64,000 nt of DNA from Halomarina pelagica (GTDB taxonomy: Archaea > Halobacteriota > Halobacteria > Halobacteriales > Haloarculaceae), in assembly GCF_024228315.1 (NCBI RefSeq), contig NZ_CP100454.1, positions 1,240,001 to 1,304,000 on the forward strand, in the 5' to 3' direction. The position numbers and the translations under genes are program-made. Below the pieces are notes generated by a model. That model saw only the letters and a program-made list of their open reading frames with translations, searched no databases and was not told the origin of the DNA. This document shows, piece after piece, positions 1 through 7,807 of this stretch (within the stretch, counting starts at the first letter, position 1; each line of letters opens with the position of its first letter).

Positions 1-163
1 GCCGACCGACCTCGAGCGGCGCGGCGGACGAGGGCGACGCGACCGATGCGCCGTCGGGGGGAGCGTCGACGGGAGGTACTCACACACATCGGCTATCGTG
101 CGCGTGGATCCGCGCGTTACGTACCGTCGCGGAGGCGGTGCGGTTATATCTACCTAACCGGGG

Positions 164-733
164 CTAGCCGCCCAGGAAGTGCCAGATGTGCCCCCGTTCC
201 TTCGGCGGGTCGACGCCGGGGAGGTCCTTGAGGGCGGGCTGGATCGCGTTCCACCACCCCTCCGCCGTCTCGTACCCGGCGGGGTTCTCGGGGAACACGT
301 CGCGGAGGAAGTCCGACTTCTTCGCGCTCGGGTGTTCTCTCAGGTACTCGTAGGCGGTTCGGAGGGCTCTGCGCCGGTCGGCGAGGGTCTCGCCGGTGCC
401 GGGGAGGTCGACCTCGCTGGTGACCTCCCGCGGCGCGCCCGCGGCGCGCGACTCCCCGGTCGCGTCGCCGGAGCGCTCCATCGGGATCCACCACACGCGC
501 CCCCGCGCGCCGATCTTCCGCGTCGCCAGGAGGTCGCGCTCGACTAGGTCGTTGAGTTTGTTGTGCGCCGTCCGGCGCGAACAGTCGAGCGCCTCCATGA
601 CATCCGTCGCGGTCAGGGGGCGCGCGAGATCGTCGCGCCCCTCGAAGACCTCCAGGGCGGCCCGAGCGGGGATCCGGTCTGCGTACTGGCCGGACTCGTT
701 TCTCTCCCGCTCGTCCGACGGTCGACTCGCCAT
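164..733 (-). CDS. winged-helix transcriptional regulator, haloarchaeal type
   Basis: About 189 residues starting at the ATG at 733. Longer upstream readings are Arg- and Pro-rich and unlike haloarchaeal protein. The N-terminal part, around residues 30-75, looks like a winged helix (segments LTATDVMEALDCSRRTAHNK and LLATRKIGARGRVWWI), so it probably binds DNA. A separate C-terminal domain, around residues 120-189, is rich in Trp and Tyr (LREHPSAKKSDFLRDVF, then GWWNAI and HIWHFLGG). This two-part layout is common among haloarchaeal and provirus or plasmid regulators, from memory. A TATA-like GCTTATG lies near 759-766 on this strand. Three direct repeats surround it, so autoregulation is the simplest reading. 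Target genes are unknown. Confidence 0.8.
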   Translation of the reverse strand: MASRPSDERERNESGQYADRIPARAALEVFEGRDDLARPLTATDVMEALDCSRRTAHNKLNDLVERDLLATRKIGARGRVWWIPMERSGDATGESRAAGAPREVTSEVDLPGTGETLADRRRALRTAYEYLREHPSAKKSDFLRDVFPENPAGYETAEGWWNAIQPALKDLPGVDPPKERGHIWHFLGG

Positions 734-747
734 GCCACATCCCACTA

Positions 748-799
748 CACACGACTGCATAAGCCTTTGCACACGACTGTATCCCGGTGCACACGACTG
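748..799. promoter_or_regulatory. three phased direct repeats, probable operator array
   Basis: The 10-mer CACACGACTG occurs at 748-757, 770-779 and 790-799. The copies sit 22 and 20 bp apart, about two helical turns, so they lie on one face of the DNA. The shared core extends to T(A/G)CACACGACTG(C/T)A. The array spans the promoter of the leftward regulator gene that starts at 733. The proximal copy lies between its TATA-like element and the start codon. Binding by that regulator is inferred. Confidence 0.65.
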
Positions 800-1094
800 C
801 AGAGGGTGCGAGCGGGCGCGTGCGTATCCGTCGACGAGGGAGACGAGAGGCGGAGGGCTTTCGAAGAAATCGGCGGACGAAGCGGCCACATTCGTGTGTA
901 CAGGTAACGGCAGACGTTCCGATCGTCGGCGGAACGAATCGTGCTCCCCCGCCGGCTCCTGTGAACCGCCCCTGGGATCCGGGGCTCCACAACGGAACGT
1001 CGGCCCGTCGGACCGCCCATCCGCGTCGCGACGGATCGACGACGCAGTACGCCGTTTTCCCGACAAACCTATCGAACTGACGACGACAATCGGT
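800..1094. other. gene-free stretch between two divergent promoters
   Basis: I see no convincing coding frame here: open frames on both strands are Arg-, Ser- and Pro-rich. The 3' end leads into the TATA box of the lactate permease gene. No tRNA-like fold or further repeat was found. Confidence 0.5.
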
Positions 1095-1104
1095 AAGTAT
1101 AAAA
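1095..1104 (+). promoter_or_regulatory. TATA box for the lactate permease gene
   Basis: AAGTATAAAA is the only good archaeal TATA element in the gap. It predicts a transcription start near 1127-1130, a short distance before the GTG start at 1151. Confidence 0.55.
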
Positions 1105-1150
1105 CCGTACAGATTCGATGCCAGATTCATGCCAGTCGTGATCGAGAACC

Positions 1151-2908
1151 GTGGCTGTGCGACGGTCGGTTTCGAGGTGGAGTTCGGTGGCTAGCGCGGT
1201 CGAAATCGCGATGGCGGTCCTGCCGCTCGCCGTCATCGCGTATCTGATGGTCGGTCGGTACTGGCCCGCCACGCGGGCGATGCCCGTCGCGTGGTTCGTC
1301 GCGGTGGTCGTCGGCTTCGTCGGCTGGGAGATGACGCCGACGTGGATCGCCGCCGCGACGATAAACGGCTTCATCACCGCGGCGAACATCCTCTGGATCG
1401 TCTTCGGGGCGATCCTCCTGCTGTACACGCTGAAACAGACCGGGGCGTTCGACGCGATCAACGCCGGGTTCACCTCCATCAGCGAGGATCGCCGCGTGCA
1501 GGTCGTGCTGCTCGTCTTCCTGATGGGATCGTTCATCGAGGCCGCCGCCGGGTTCGGTACGCCCGCGGCGGTCGTCGGTCCCCTGCTCGTCGGGCTCGGC
1601 TTCCCGCCGCTCGCGGCGGTCGTCGTCGCGCTCACGGGGAACCTGATGGCGATCACGTTCGGGGCGGTCGGCACGCCGCTCATCATCGGCCTCCAGGACG
1701 TCTTCGAGACGGCGGGCGTCGAGACGCCCCCGGGGATGGGGGTCGAGCCGTGGATCGCCGAGATCGGCACGTGGGCGGCCACGTTCCACGTCGTCGTGGG
1801 GGTCTTCCTCCCGTTCATCGGCGTGGCGATGATGACGCGCTTCTTCGGCGAGGAGCGCTCGATCCGGCCCGCCCTCGAGGTGCTCCCGCTCGCGCTGTTC
1901 GCGTGGGCGTCGTTCGCCGTCCCCTACTGGCTCACGGCGTACCTCATCGGTCCGGTCTTCCCCGGCCTCATCGGCGCGATGGTCGGCATGGCCGTCACCG
2001 TCGGCGCGCTCAAGGCGGGGTTCTTCCACCCCGACGAGGAGTGGGACTTCGCCCCTCAGAGCGCCTGGCCCGACCACTGGGTGGGCGACATCGAACCCGG
2101 CGAGACCGGCGACCGCGACGGCGCGATCGCCGCGGACGGCGGGTTCGTCACCGGCTCGCCCCGACAGTCGGGGTCGATGCCGCTCTGGAAGGCGTGGACG
2201 CCCTACGCGCTGCTCGCCCTCCTCCTGGTGATCACGCGCGTCGTCCCCCCGGTGACGGCGTTCCTGACGAGCACGCTCGTCCTCGGCTGGGAGGACATCC
2301 TCGGGACGGGGCTCGCCAACGACTTCGCGCTGCTCTATCTCCCGGGCGCGGTGTTCGTGTTCGTCCACCTCGTGACGATCCCGCTCCACGGGATGAGCGG
2401 CCGGGAGGTCGGGGACGCGTGGGTCGAGACGGGGGAGAAGGTCGCGCCGGCCGTCCTCGCCCTGCTGTTCGCGGTGGCGACGGTCCAGATCATGATCCAG
2501 TCCGGCGAGGCGGCGAGCACGGAGAGCATGCTCCGGGTGCTCTCGAACACCACCGCGAACGCCGCGGGCGGCATCTACCCGCTGTTCGCCCCCTTCGTGG
2601 GCGCGTTCGGGGCGTTCCTCGCCGGCTCGAACACGGTCAGCGACATCCTGTTCGGGACGTTCCAGTACAACGTCGCCCAGAGCCTCGGCGTCTCGCGGAC
2701 GATCGTCGTCGCGGCGCAGGCGGTCGGCGGTGCCATCGGGAACCTCATCGCCGTGCACAACGTCGTCGCCGCGCTCGCCGTGGTCGGCCTGGTCGGTGAG
2801 GAAGGACGCGTCATCCGCTACGAACTCATCCCGCTCGCCTACTACGGGGTGACGACGGGCCTGTTGACGCTGCTGTTCGTCTACGTCCTCTTCCCGGGGA
2901 CGTTCTGA
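1151..2908 (+). CDS. lctP: L-lactate permease family transporter (LctP/LldP)
   Basis: A 585-residue integral membrane protein with roughly a dozen or more hydrophobic segments, the usual size for the LctP/LldP lactate and glycolate permease family. Recognisable family segments include [18 protein letters not shown] (around residue 135) and [18 protein letters not shown] (around residue 480). A soluble acidic loop lies near residues 295-340. It would import L-lactate or a related 2-hydroxyacid with cations. The gene is monocistronic. Start choice is uncertain: GTG at 1151 or a GTG about 36 bases later, because no ATG precedes the conserved region. No lactate dehydrogenase gene is adjacent. Confidence 0.88.
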   Translation: MAVRRSVSRWSSVASAVEIAMAVLPLAVIAYLMVGRYWPATRAMPVAWFVAVVVGFVGWEMTPTWIAAATINGFITAANILWIVFGAILLLYTLKQTGAFDAINAGFTSISEDRRVQVVLLVFLMGSFIEAAAGFGTPAAVVGPLLVGLGFPPLAAVVVALTGNLMAITFGAVGTPLIIGLQDVFETAGVETPPGMGVEPWIAEIGTWAATFHVVVGVFLPFIGVAMMTRFFGEERSIRPALEVLPLALFAWASFAVPYWLTAYLIGPVFPGLIGAMVGMAVTVGALKAGFFHPDEEWDFAPQSAWPDHWVGDIEPGETGDRDGAIAADGGFVTGSPRQSGSMPLWKAWTPYALLALLLVITRVVPPVTAFLTSTLVLGWEDILGTGLANDFALLYLPGAVFVFVHLVTIPLHGMSGREVGDAWVETGEKVAPAVLALLFAVATVQIMIQSGEAASTESMLRVLSNTTANAAGGIYPLFAPFVGAFGAFLAGSNTVSDILFGTFQYNVAQSLGVSRTIVVAAQAVGGAIGNLIAVHNVVAALAVVGLVGEEGRVIRYELIPLAYYGVTTGLLTLLFVYVLFPGTF

Positions 2909-2944
2909 TCGGCGTCGGTTCGACCCCCCGACGGGATCCGTCCG

Positions 2945-3082
2945 TCAACGCATCGCGTCGAGGTCGTACCACTTGTCCGAGACGACCCACCCCTGATCGC
3001 CCGTCGTCAACTTGATGCGGTAGTCGGATAGCTGGAGGAACTCGATGTCCGGACCGTCGGCGTCGCGTTGTTCGGTGCTCAT
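2945..3082 (-). CDS. small acidic protein, 45 residues
   Basis: Starts ATG at 3082 and encodes MSTEQRDADG followed by a compact Trp-containing part ending SDKWYDLDAMR. Composition and codon use are haloarchaeal, with GC third positions and an acidic N-terminus. It lies convergent to the lactate permease gene with only 36 bases between stops. A 14-bp palindrome sits 29 bases upstream of the start. I do not recognise the family. It belongs to the many tiny conserved haloarchaeal proteins of unknown role. Confidence 0.6.
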   Translation of the reverse strand: MSTEQRDADGPDIEFLQLSDYRIKLTTGDQGWVVSDKWYDLDAMR

Positions 3083-3110
3083 TGTTTCGTTCTCGTGGTG
3101 CCAGCCGCCG

Positions 3111-3124
3111 GATCGCTAGCGATC
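3111..3124. promoter_or_regulatory. 14-bp perfect palindrome upstream of the 45-residue gene
   Basis: GATCGCTAGCGATC reads the same on both strands. It lies 29-42 bases before the leftward start codon at 3082, where an archaeal TATA/BRE would be expected. No TATA is visible, so it may be a dimer-binding site. Confidence 0.35.
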
Positions 3125-3449
3125 ACCGGTTGGCCGTCGGTCCCCTTTGTTACGTCTCGGTTATCCGTATCGTCGCCAGCCGCGCTCGGATGGGCGCGAG
3201 CGTACGACCCTCGAACGGACCCCTCGGGCGGAGGCGGACCAGGATAGCGTTTTCCGACCCGTGCCGCCCGCTATCGTCGGTGAACGGACGGTTATGAGAG
3301 CGTTAACGTGTACCGAGGCGGCGCGCGAGGCCCACCGGGTGACCGGGGCGGGAGGACCGTCGGGCAGGTCGACGCCGGTTTCGTTCACTCGGGACGGAGT
3401 AGTACGAACTGATCATAATACTACAACACAGAATGTCACGACAGCAACA

Positions 3450-3458
3450 AACTTATTA
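3450..3458 (+). promoter_or_regulatory. TATA box for the HalOD1 gene
   Basis: AACTTATTA lies 24-32 bases before the ATG at 3482. A start of transcription at or next to the initiation codon, giving a leaderless mRNA, is expected. The preceding stretch (3125-3449) holds no convincing gene. Confidence 0.55.
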
Positions 3459-3481
3459 CAGTGTCTTTCCGGTTGGGGCAT

Positions 3482-3724
3482 ATGTCCGACGTGAGCACCG
3501 ATGTCGTCGAAGCGATCTCGGCCGAACTGGCGATCGATCCCCTCCGTCTTCCACCGCTCTACGAGTCGATCGATCCGGACGCGATCGACTCGCTCGCTCG
3601 GGACGGGGTCTTCATCGAGTTCACCCACGCCGGGTGCGACGTTCGGATCGTCGACGGGATCGTCTCGGCCACCGCACGGATCCCCGAACGCGGCGAACGC
3701 GAGCCGTCGCTGTCCGACTGCTGA
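3482..3724 (+). CDS. HalOD1 output domain protein
   Basis: An 80-residue protein starting at the ATG at 3482, chosen because the TATA box is correctly placed for a leaderless transcript. It matches the HalOD1 pattern: a PPLYESIDPDAIDSLARDG segment followed by a beta-hairpin with FIEFTHAGCDVRIVDGIVS. HalOD1 is a haloarchaea-specific domain proposed to be an output module of signalling proteins. Small stand-alone copies like this are abundant and functionally uncharacterised. It is monocistronic. Confidence 0.8.
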   Translation: MSDVSTDVVEAISAELAIDPLRLPPLYESIDPDAIDSLARDGVFIEFTHAGCDVRIVDGIVSATARIPERGEREPSLSDC

Positions 3725-4199
3725 CTGTGCGGGGCCACTGGCCCGAGCGGCGGCACCGTGAGCACAGGCGACCGTCTATCCGAACGTGTCAGACGGTATG
3801 AAGGCGTGTTCCTCAGTTCGGGGCAACGAGTCGTCCGGCGGGAACGGACGGCAGAATCACGCGCGATAGTGACTGCTACATTACATTATTGATCCCATGA
3901 ATAGTTTCGTTTCGTGTAAATGGTACCATACGGTAGCGTAACTCACCGAATAACTCCCTCTCGCGGTCCGTCTCACCGCTCTCCTCGTTCGACGCCCGAT
4001 CGTCTCGACGGCCTCGCCCGTCCGGTTATCTCCGATCGTTGCAGTAGTTAAAGCAAGAATATTCGTCCGAGTCGAGCGCGACGGTTCGTTTCGCTGCCCT
4101 TAGCGGCAACTCCTCGAGCGTAAGCCGCAGAAAACGGCGACAGGGCGCTCGGGAGGGGCCGACTAACAATGGTACTACCAGAAGAACGGTCAGTCGCCA
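3725..4199. other. gene-free stretch with a locally AT-rich core
   Basis: About 475 bases without a supportable gene. Bases 3880-3945 are much richer in A and T than the surroundings and contain several TATA-like words, so they could hold a promoter or unstructured spacer. Nothing readable as a transcript was found. An ATG at 4169 opens a frame that runs out of frame into the PadR gene and is a shadow. Confidence 0.4.
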
Positions 4200-4487
4200 A
4201 TGACGCTCTTCGAGTTGACGGGCTTCCAGCGGGACCTGCTCTACGTCATCGCAGGTGAGGGCCGCCCGTCCGGCCAGCAGATCAAAGAACGAATCGAAGC
4301 CGACACCGGCAACGAAGTCACGCACGGTCGTCTCTACCCGAACCTCGACACGCTCGTAAACAACGACTACGTCGAGAAGGGCCAGATCGACCGCCGAACG
4401 AACTACTACACGCTCTCGGATAAGGGACGTGACGCTCTCGACTCCCGTCGGCAGTGGGAGAACTCCTATCTCCCGGACGAACGGTAA
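4200..4487 (+). CDS. PadR family transcriptional regulator
   Basis: A 95-residue winged-helix protein. The PadR signature is clear: FQRDLLYVIAGEGRPSGQQI, then GRLYPNLDTLVNNDYVEKG and a basic wing RRTNYYTLSDKGRDAL. The family binds palindromic operators as dimers and often represses efflux or phage-like genes. The ATG at 4200 gives the standard N-terminus and no in-frame earlier start exists. There is no obvious partner gene. A 30-bp palindrome lies about 250 bases downstream, but a link is speculative. Confidence 0.88.
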   Translation: MTLFELTGFQRDLLYVIAGEGRPSGQQIKERIEADTGNEVTHGRLYPNLDTLVNNDYVEKGQIDRRTNYYTLSDKGRDALDSRRQWENSYLPDER

Positions 4488-4547
4488 CCGGCGGCGATCG
4501 GACGGCGCGTCGGCCGGAGGTCGTTCGACGAGCGCCGCTTCGATCCG

Positions 4548-4700
4548 GTGACGGCCGCCGCCGTCGCGACCGCCGCGCGGACCGGGAAGCGGCCACGAGA
4601 GACGTCTGCGTCGTCCGGGCTGCCCATCGAATCCGACCCGCTGGACTCGAACGGCCCCGTCAACGCGACGTCGTTCGACGTCGCTCTCCCCGATTCCTGA
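4548..4700 (+). CDS. possible 50-residue small protein (weak)
   Basis: A GTG-start frame, in phase with and 60 bases after the PadR stop, encodes an Ala-rich start and an acidic C-terminus (LPIESDPLDSNG, then SFDVALPDS). The last half has haloarchaeal composition and GC third positions. The first half is basic. It could be a small gene, a decayed remnant or chance. No ribosome-binding site or TATA supports it. Confidence 0.22.
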   Translation: MTAAAVATAARTGKRPRETSASSGLPIESDPLDSNGPVNATSFDVALPDS

Positions 4701-4741
4701 GCGATGGGCCACTGTCCGCGCGCTCGCCGATTGGGTCGCCG

Positions 4742-4771
4742 GACTCACGCCCGTCGCGACGGGCGTGAGTC
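4742..4771. repeat. 30-bp perfect palindrome
   Basis: Arms GACTCACGCCCGT and ACGGGCGTGAGTC flank a self-complementary CGCG, so all 30 bases are palindromic. It lies in gene-poor DNA between the PadR gene and the micro-ORF at 5140-5217. It could form a 13-bp hairpin in RNA or be a large operator. It has no T-tract, so it is not a standard terminator. Confidence 0.6.
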
Positions 4772-5139
4772 AGAGACCGACGAAGACGAGACGACCGGCG
4801 AGGCGCTGAGACCGTCTCGCCCCGAGCGGTCGAGAGAGAAGCGTACCGTCGCCGTGGTACGCCCGGTAGGGGGACGGGTTCCATGGTCCGCCACCGGGCA
4901 TCCGTCCCTCTAGAGTGTCAGATGATAAACTCTACGGAGGGTCAAACCGGCGTTTGACCAACGGACTCGGCCGGCGTTCCGCTGGCCAGCGGTCGTCGAC
5001 GGCAACCGGCCGGAGGAGCGCCTGTTCGTCGATTCGGTCCGAGAGAAGGTTGATCGTGTGCGTGCGGTGCTCGCCCGGTTCGACGGTTCGGAGAAGCGTC
5101 GCCCCGGTTTCCCCGCGAGGTCGACGCTCGCCTCTCTGC
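4772..5139. other. gene-free stretch with a small inverted repeat
   Basis: No convincing coding frame on either strand. An 8-bp inverted repeat with a 4-base loop, GGTCAAAC/GTTTGACC, lies at 4940-4959. A leftward transcript from the 5223-5250 promoter would cross this region. Confidence 0.4.
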
Positions 5140-5217
5140 CTACTGGCCCTTGAGCCAGCCGCCGATGTTGCGTCGGGCGTCGTCGAGGAACAGCCGGATG
5201 TGTTCAGTTCGGTTCAC
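5140..5217 (-). CDS. 25-residue leaderless micro-ORF
   Basis: GTG at 5217 opens a 25-codon frame, MNRTEHIRLFLDDARRN then IGGWLKGQ, ending TAG. It is amphipathic with a short hydrophobic stretch. Support comes from position: a TATA box ends 24 bases upstream and a perfect palindrome fills the gap. No family is recognised. It could be a regulatory peptide, the start of a decayed gene, or an accidental frame in a non-coding RNA. Confidence 0.35.
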   Translation of the reverse strand: MNRTEHIRLFLDDARRNIGGWLKGQ

Positions 5218-5222
5218 AATCG

Positions 5223-5250
5223 TTACTCGGATCCGAGTAAATTTATATCT
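5223..5250 (-). promoter_or_regulatory. TATA box with an 18-bp palindromic operator across the start region
   Basis: On the minus strand AGATATAAAT (5241-5250) is a good TATA box. The perfect palindrome TTACTCGGATCCGAGTAA fills 5223-5240, between TATA and the start codon at 5217. A dimeric repressor bound there would block RNA polymerase. The nearest candidate gene is the micro-ORF. The 247 bases from 5251 to 5497 hold nothing else. Confidence 0.55.
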
Positions 5251-5497
5251 GGCGGTGAGGGCGAAGCCGGGGCGGTTCGAGCGACCGCGTCCGCGCGCTT
5301 CGCTCGAAGGACGGCGGCCGGAAAACCGATCGCACCGTGCAGGCGCTCGCTTCCGTCGGACATCGACGCATTCAACTGTGGTGCTGGCAGTCGTCGCCGT
5401 GGAGGCGTCCGGGCGTGCCAGTTCGTCCACGCCACGGCCAGCACCCCGGCCTCGCTTCCACGCGCTTACGCGTCCCGCTCCGCCGCCTCCGCCGCGA

Positions 5498-6964
5498 TCA
5501 GTCGTCCACGCCGAGCGCGGCCGTCGTCCCCCCGCGCAGCCGCGGCAGGTAGACGACCAGTCCGACGGCGAGGAGACACACGACGACCGAGGCGGCGAAG
5601 ACGGCCGTCAGTCCCTCCGTCATCGCGGCCGCGAGGCCGTCCGGCGGGCTGCCGGAGGCGAGCAGGAGTCGCTGGAGGTCGCCGACGTTCGACACCCGGG
5701 GGAGCGACGCGAACCGCTCCCGGAGGACGACGTTGAGCGCGACCCCGAGGACGGCGACGCCGACCGTCCCGCCGAGGTTGCGGAAGAACTGCTGGGAGGA
5801 GGTCGCGAGACCCATGCGTTCGGTTCCGAGGTGGTTCTGGATGGCCGTCAACAGCGGCGGCGTGAGCGCCCCCATGCCGACCCCCATCACGAACACGTTC
5901 GCGACGATGACCGAGAGCGGCGTCCCGACGGTCCACAGCGTCGCCGCGCCGAAGCCGAGGGTCATGAGTACCGTACCGGTCGCGATGAGCGCGCGCTCGC
6001 CGAACCGGTTGACGAGGCGGCCCGAGACGAAGCTCGTCCCGGACCACCCGATGGAGATCGGGAAGACGGCGAGGGCGGCCGCGCCCGCCCCGCCGCGCAG
6101 CGCCTGCACGAACAGCGGGACGTAGGTGATCGCGCCGAAGATGACGAAGCTCGAGAGGAAGCCGACGGCGTTGGTCACCACGAACACGCGGTCGTCGAAC
6201 AGCGAGAGCGGGAGGATCGGCACGCGCGCCGACCGCTCGACGCGGACGAACGCGACCAGGGCGGCGACGCCGACGACCGCCAGCGCGCCCGCCGCCGCCG
6301 TCCCCACCGTCTCGAAGAGCTGGAGCGCGAGGAGGAGCGCGCCGACGCCGACCGAGAGGGCGAGCGCGCCCGCGTAATCGACGTGCGGGTCTGCCGCGCC
6401 GGTCGTCTCCTCCAGCGACCGGGCGATGAGCGCCACCGCGCCGATCCCGACGGGAACGCTGAGGTAGAACACCCAGCGCCAGCCGAGCGTCGTCACGATC
6501 AGGTAGCCGAGCAGCGGGCCGACGACGCTCGATATGCCCCAGACCGCGCTCCCGTAGCCGATGGCCCTGCCGCGCTGTTCGGGCGGGTGGATGACCCCGA
6601 GGATGGTGTAGGGGATGGCGAACATCGCGCCCGCGCCGACGCCCTGCACCGCGCGGAAGGCGATGAGCTGAGGCATGGTTCGGGAGAGCCCCGCGAGCGC
6701 GCTCCCGAGGACGAAGACGGCGACGCCGACGTAGAACAGCCGCTTCCGGCCGTAGATGTCGGACAGCCGGCCGAACAGCGGCATCGAGATGGCGGCGAAC
6801 AGCATGTACGCCGCGAAGACCCACGAGTAGAGGCGCAGGCCGCCCAGGTCGGCGACGACGGTGGGCATCACGGTGCTCACGACGGTGCCGTCGATACCCG
6901 CGAGGAAGATGCCCAGCATGACGCCGAGCGTCACGAGGCGGCGATCAGACGTCGGAGCGTCCAT
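5498..6964 (-). CDS. DHA2-family MFS drug/proton antiporter
   Basis: A 488-residue, 14-helix major facilitator of the DHA2 (EmrB/QacA-like) type. Visible motifs are the N-terminal LAGIDGTVVSTVMPTVVADL, the loop 2-3 motif GRLSDIYGRKRLFYVG, and the antiporter motif C region SSVVGPLLGYLIVTTLGWRW around residues 150-170. It should expel amphipathic drugs or metabolites in exchange for protons across the cytoplasmic membrane. The start at 6964 (MDAPTSDRR) is chosen because upstream codons are Arg-rich and overlap the next promoter. It is transcribed towards the palindromic promoter region at 5223-5250. Divergent membrane gene follows at 7066. Confidence 0.88.
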   Translation of the reverse strand: MDAPTSDRRLVTLGVMLGIFLAGIDGTVVSTVMPTVVADLGGLRLYSWVFAAYMLFAAISMPLFGRLSDIYGRKRLFYVGVAVFVLGSALAGLSRTMPQLIAFRAVQGVGAGAMFAIPYTILGVIHPPEQRGRAIGYGSAVWGISSVVGPLLGYLIVTTLGWRWVFYLSVPVGIGAVALIARSLEETTGAADPHVDYAGALALSVGVGALLLALQLFETVGTAAAGALAVVGVAALVAFVRVERSARVPILPLSLFDDRVFVVTNAVGFLSSFVIFGAITYVPLFVQALRGGAGAAALAVFPISIGWSGTSFVSGRLVNRFGERALIATGTVLMTLGFGAATLWTVGTPLSVIVANVFVMGVGMGALTPPLLTAIQNHLGTERMGLATSSQQFFRNLGGTVGVAVLGVALNVVLRERFASLPRVSNVGDLQRLLLASGSPPDGLAAAMTEGLTAVFAASVVVCLLAVGLVVYLPRLRGGTTAALGVDD

Positions 6965-7065
6965 GCCGGGGCGACGGCCTCCGGGGGTAAAACTCCGACC
7001 GACGACCGCCGCTCGGACGTGTTCGCGAACCGAAAGTACTTGCCACGAACCGCCCACGTCGCGCC

Positions 7066-7683
7066 ATGACCGCGCGACCGTCCCCCCGTCGGGCGATGCT
7101 CCTCACGATCGCCGCGACGGGCGCGCTCACGCCGCTGGCCTCCGGTACCGCCGCCGCACAGCCGCTGCCCCCCGGCATCCCGCCGATCGACGCCGCGCTC
7201 GCGGTCTACGGGACGGTGCTGGGGATGGTCGTCGGCCTCGCCGTCCAGCTCGTCGTCGGCGGACTGCTCGTCTCGGCGGCCGAGCGGTACACCCTGGCGG
7301 TGACAGACGAGATGCGACGCGAACCGGTGGCGGGCGCGCTCGTGGGTATCGCGCTCTTCGTCGGCTTCGTCGCCGTCTCCGTCCTCCTCGCCGTCACCGT
7401 CGTCGGTATCGTGGTCCTGCTCCCGCTCGCGATCGCGTTCGCCGTCGTCAGCCTCGTCGGTCTCGTCCTCGCGAGCGTCCTCGTCGGGCGGCTCCTGCTG
7501 GAACGCGGCGGCGAGCCGCGACTGATGGCGAGCCTCGTCGTCGGGAGCGTCCTCGTCGCGGCCGCGGGCGCGATCCCCGTGCTCGGCGGCGCGATCGACT
7601 TCCTCCTCGGGTCGCTCGGCACCGGAACCGTCGTCGCCCGCTGGTGGCGGCGGAGAGGGGGTCGGCGACGAGGACGACGTTGA
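7066..7683 (+). CDS. membrane protein with signal-like N-terminus
   Basis: A 205-residue protein. Residues 1-33 form a signal-like segment (MTARPSPRRAMLLTIAATG, then an Ala-rich cleavage-like region). After that come about four hydrophobic segments (around 45-75, 92-115, 118-140, 150-175) and a very basic tail (RRRGGRRRGRR). It resembles the membrane part of haloarchaeal bactofilin-associated proteins of unknown function, from memory. The central soluble stretch AERYTLAVTDEMRREPVAG precedes the second membrane segment. Divergently oriented from the efflux pump with about 100 bases between. No function can be assigned. Confidence 0.7.
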   Translation: MTARPSPRRAMLLTIAATGALTPLASGTAAAQPLPPGIPPIDAALAVYGTVLGMVVGLAVQLVVGGLLVSAAERYTLAVTDEMRREPVAGALVGIALFVGFVAVSVLLAVTVVGIVVLLPLAIAFAVVSLVGLVLASVLVGRLLLERGGEPRLMASLVVGSVLVAAAGAIPVLGGAIDFLLGSLGTGTVVARWWRRRGGRRRGRR

Positions 7684-7807
7684 CCCACGTTCTGACCGCC
7701 GAGCGACCCGACAGGCGTTCTCGCCGGAAGCGACTCCCATCCCGGAGCAGACCCGCGGACGGCGCGTTCGAGCGCGTTCGCCCCTGGCACGACGACTACT
7801 CGCGCCC

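Noticed and set aside
3-167. Open frame at the left edge (acidic GDATDAPSGG segment)
   Set aside because: Its first part looks haloarchaeal but the end overlaps the regulator gene and becomes basic and hydrophobic. The start is outside the window, so it cannot be judged.
3294-3494. ATG-initiated frame upstream of the HalOD1 gene
   Set aside because: It overlaps the HalOD1 TATA box and start region in another frame. Composition is Thr/Asn-rich and unlike neighbouring genes.
5150-7069. 639-codon frame opposite the MFS gene
   Set aside because: Composition is dominated by Asp, Arg, His and Gly, a typical shadow. The MFS reading has clear helices and motifs.
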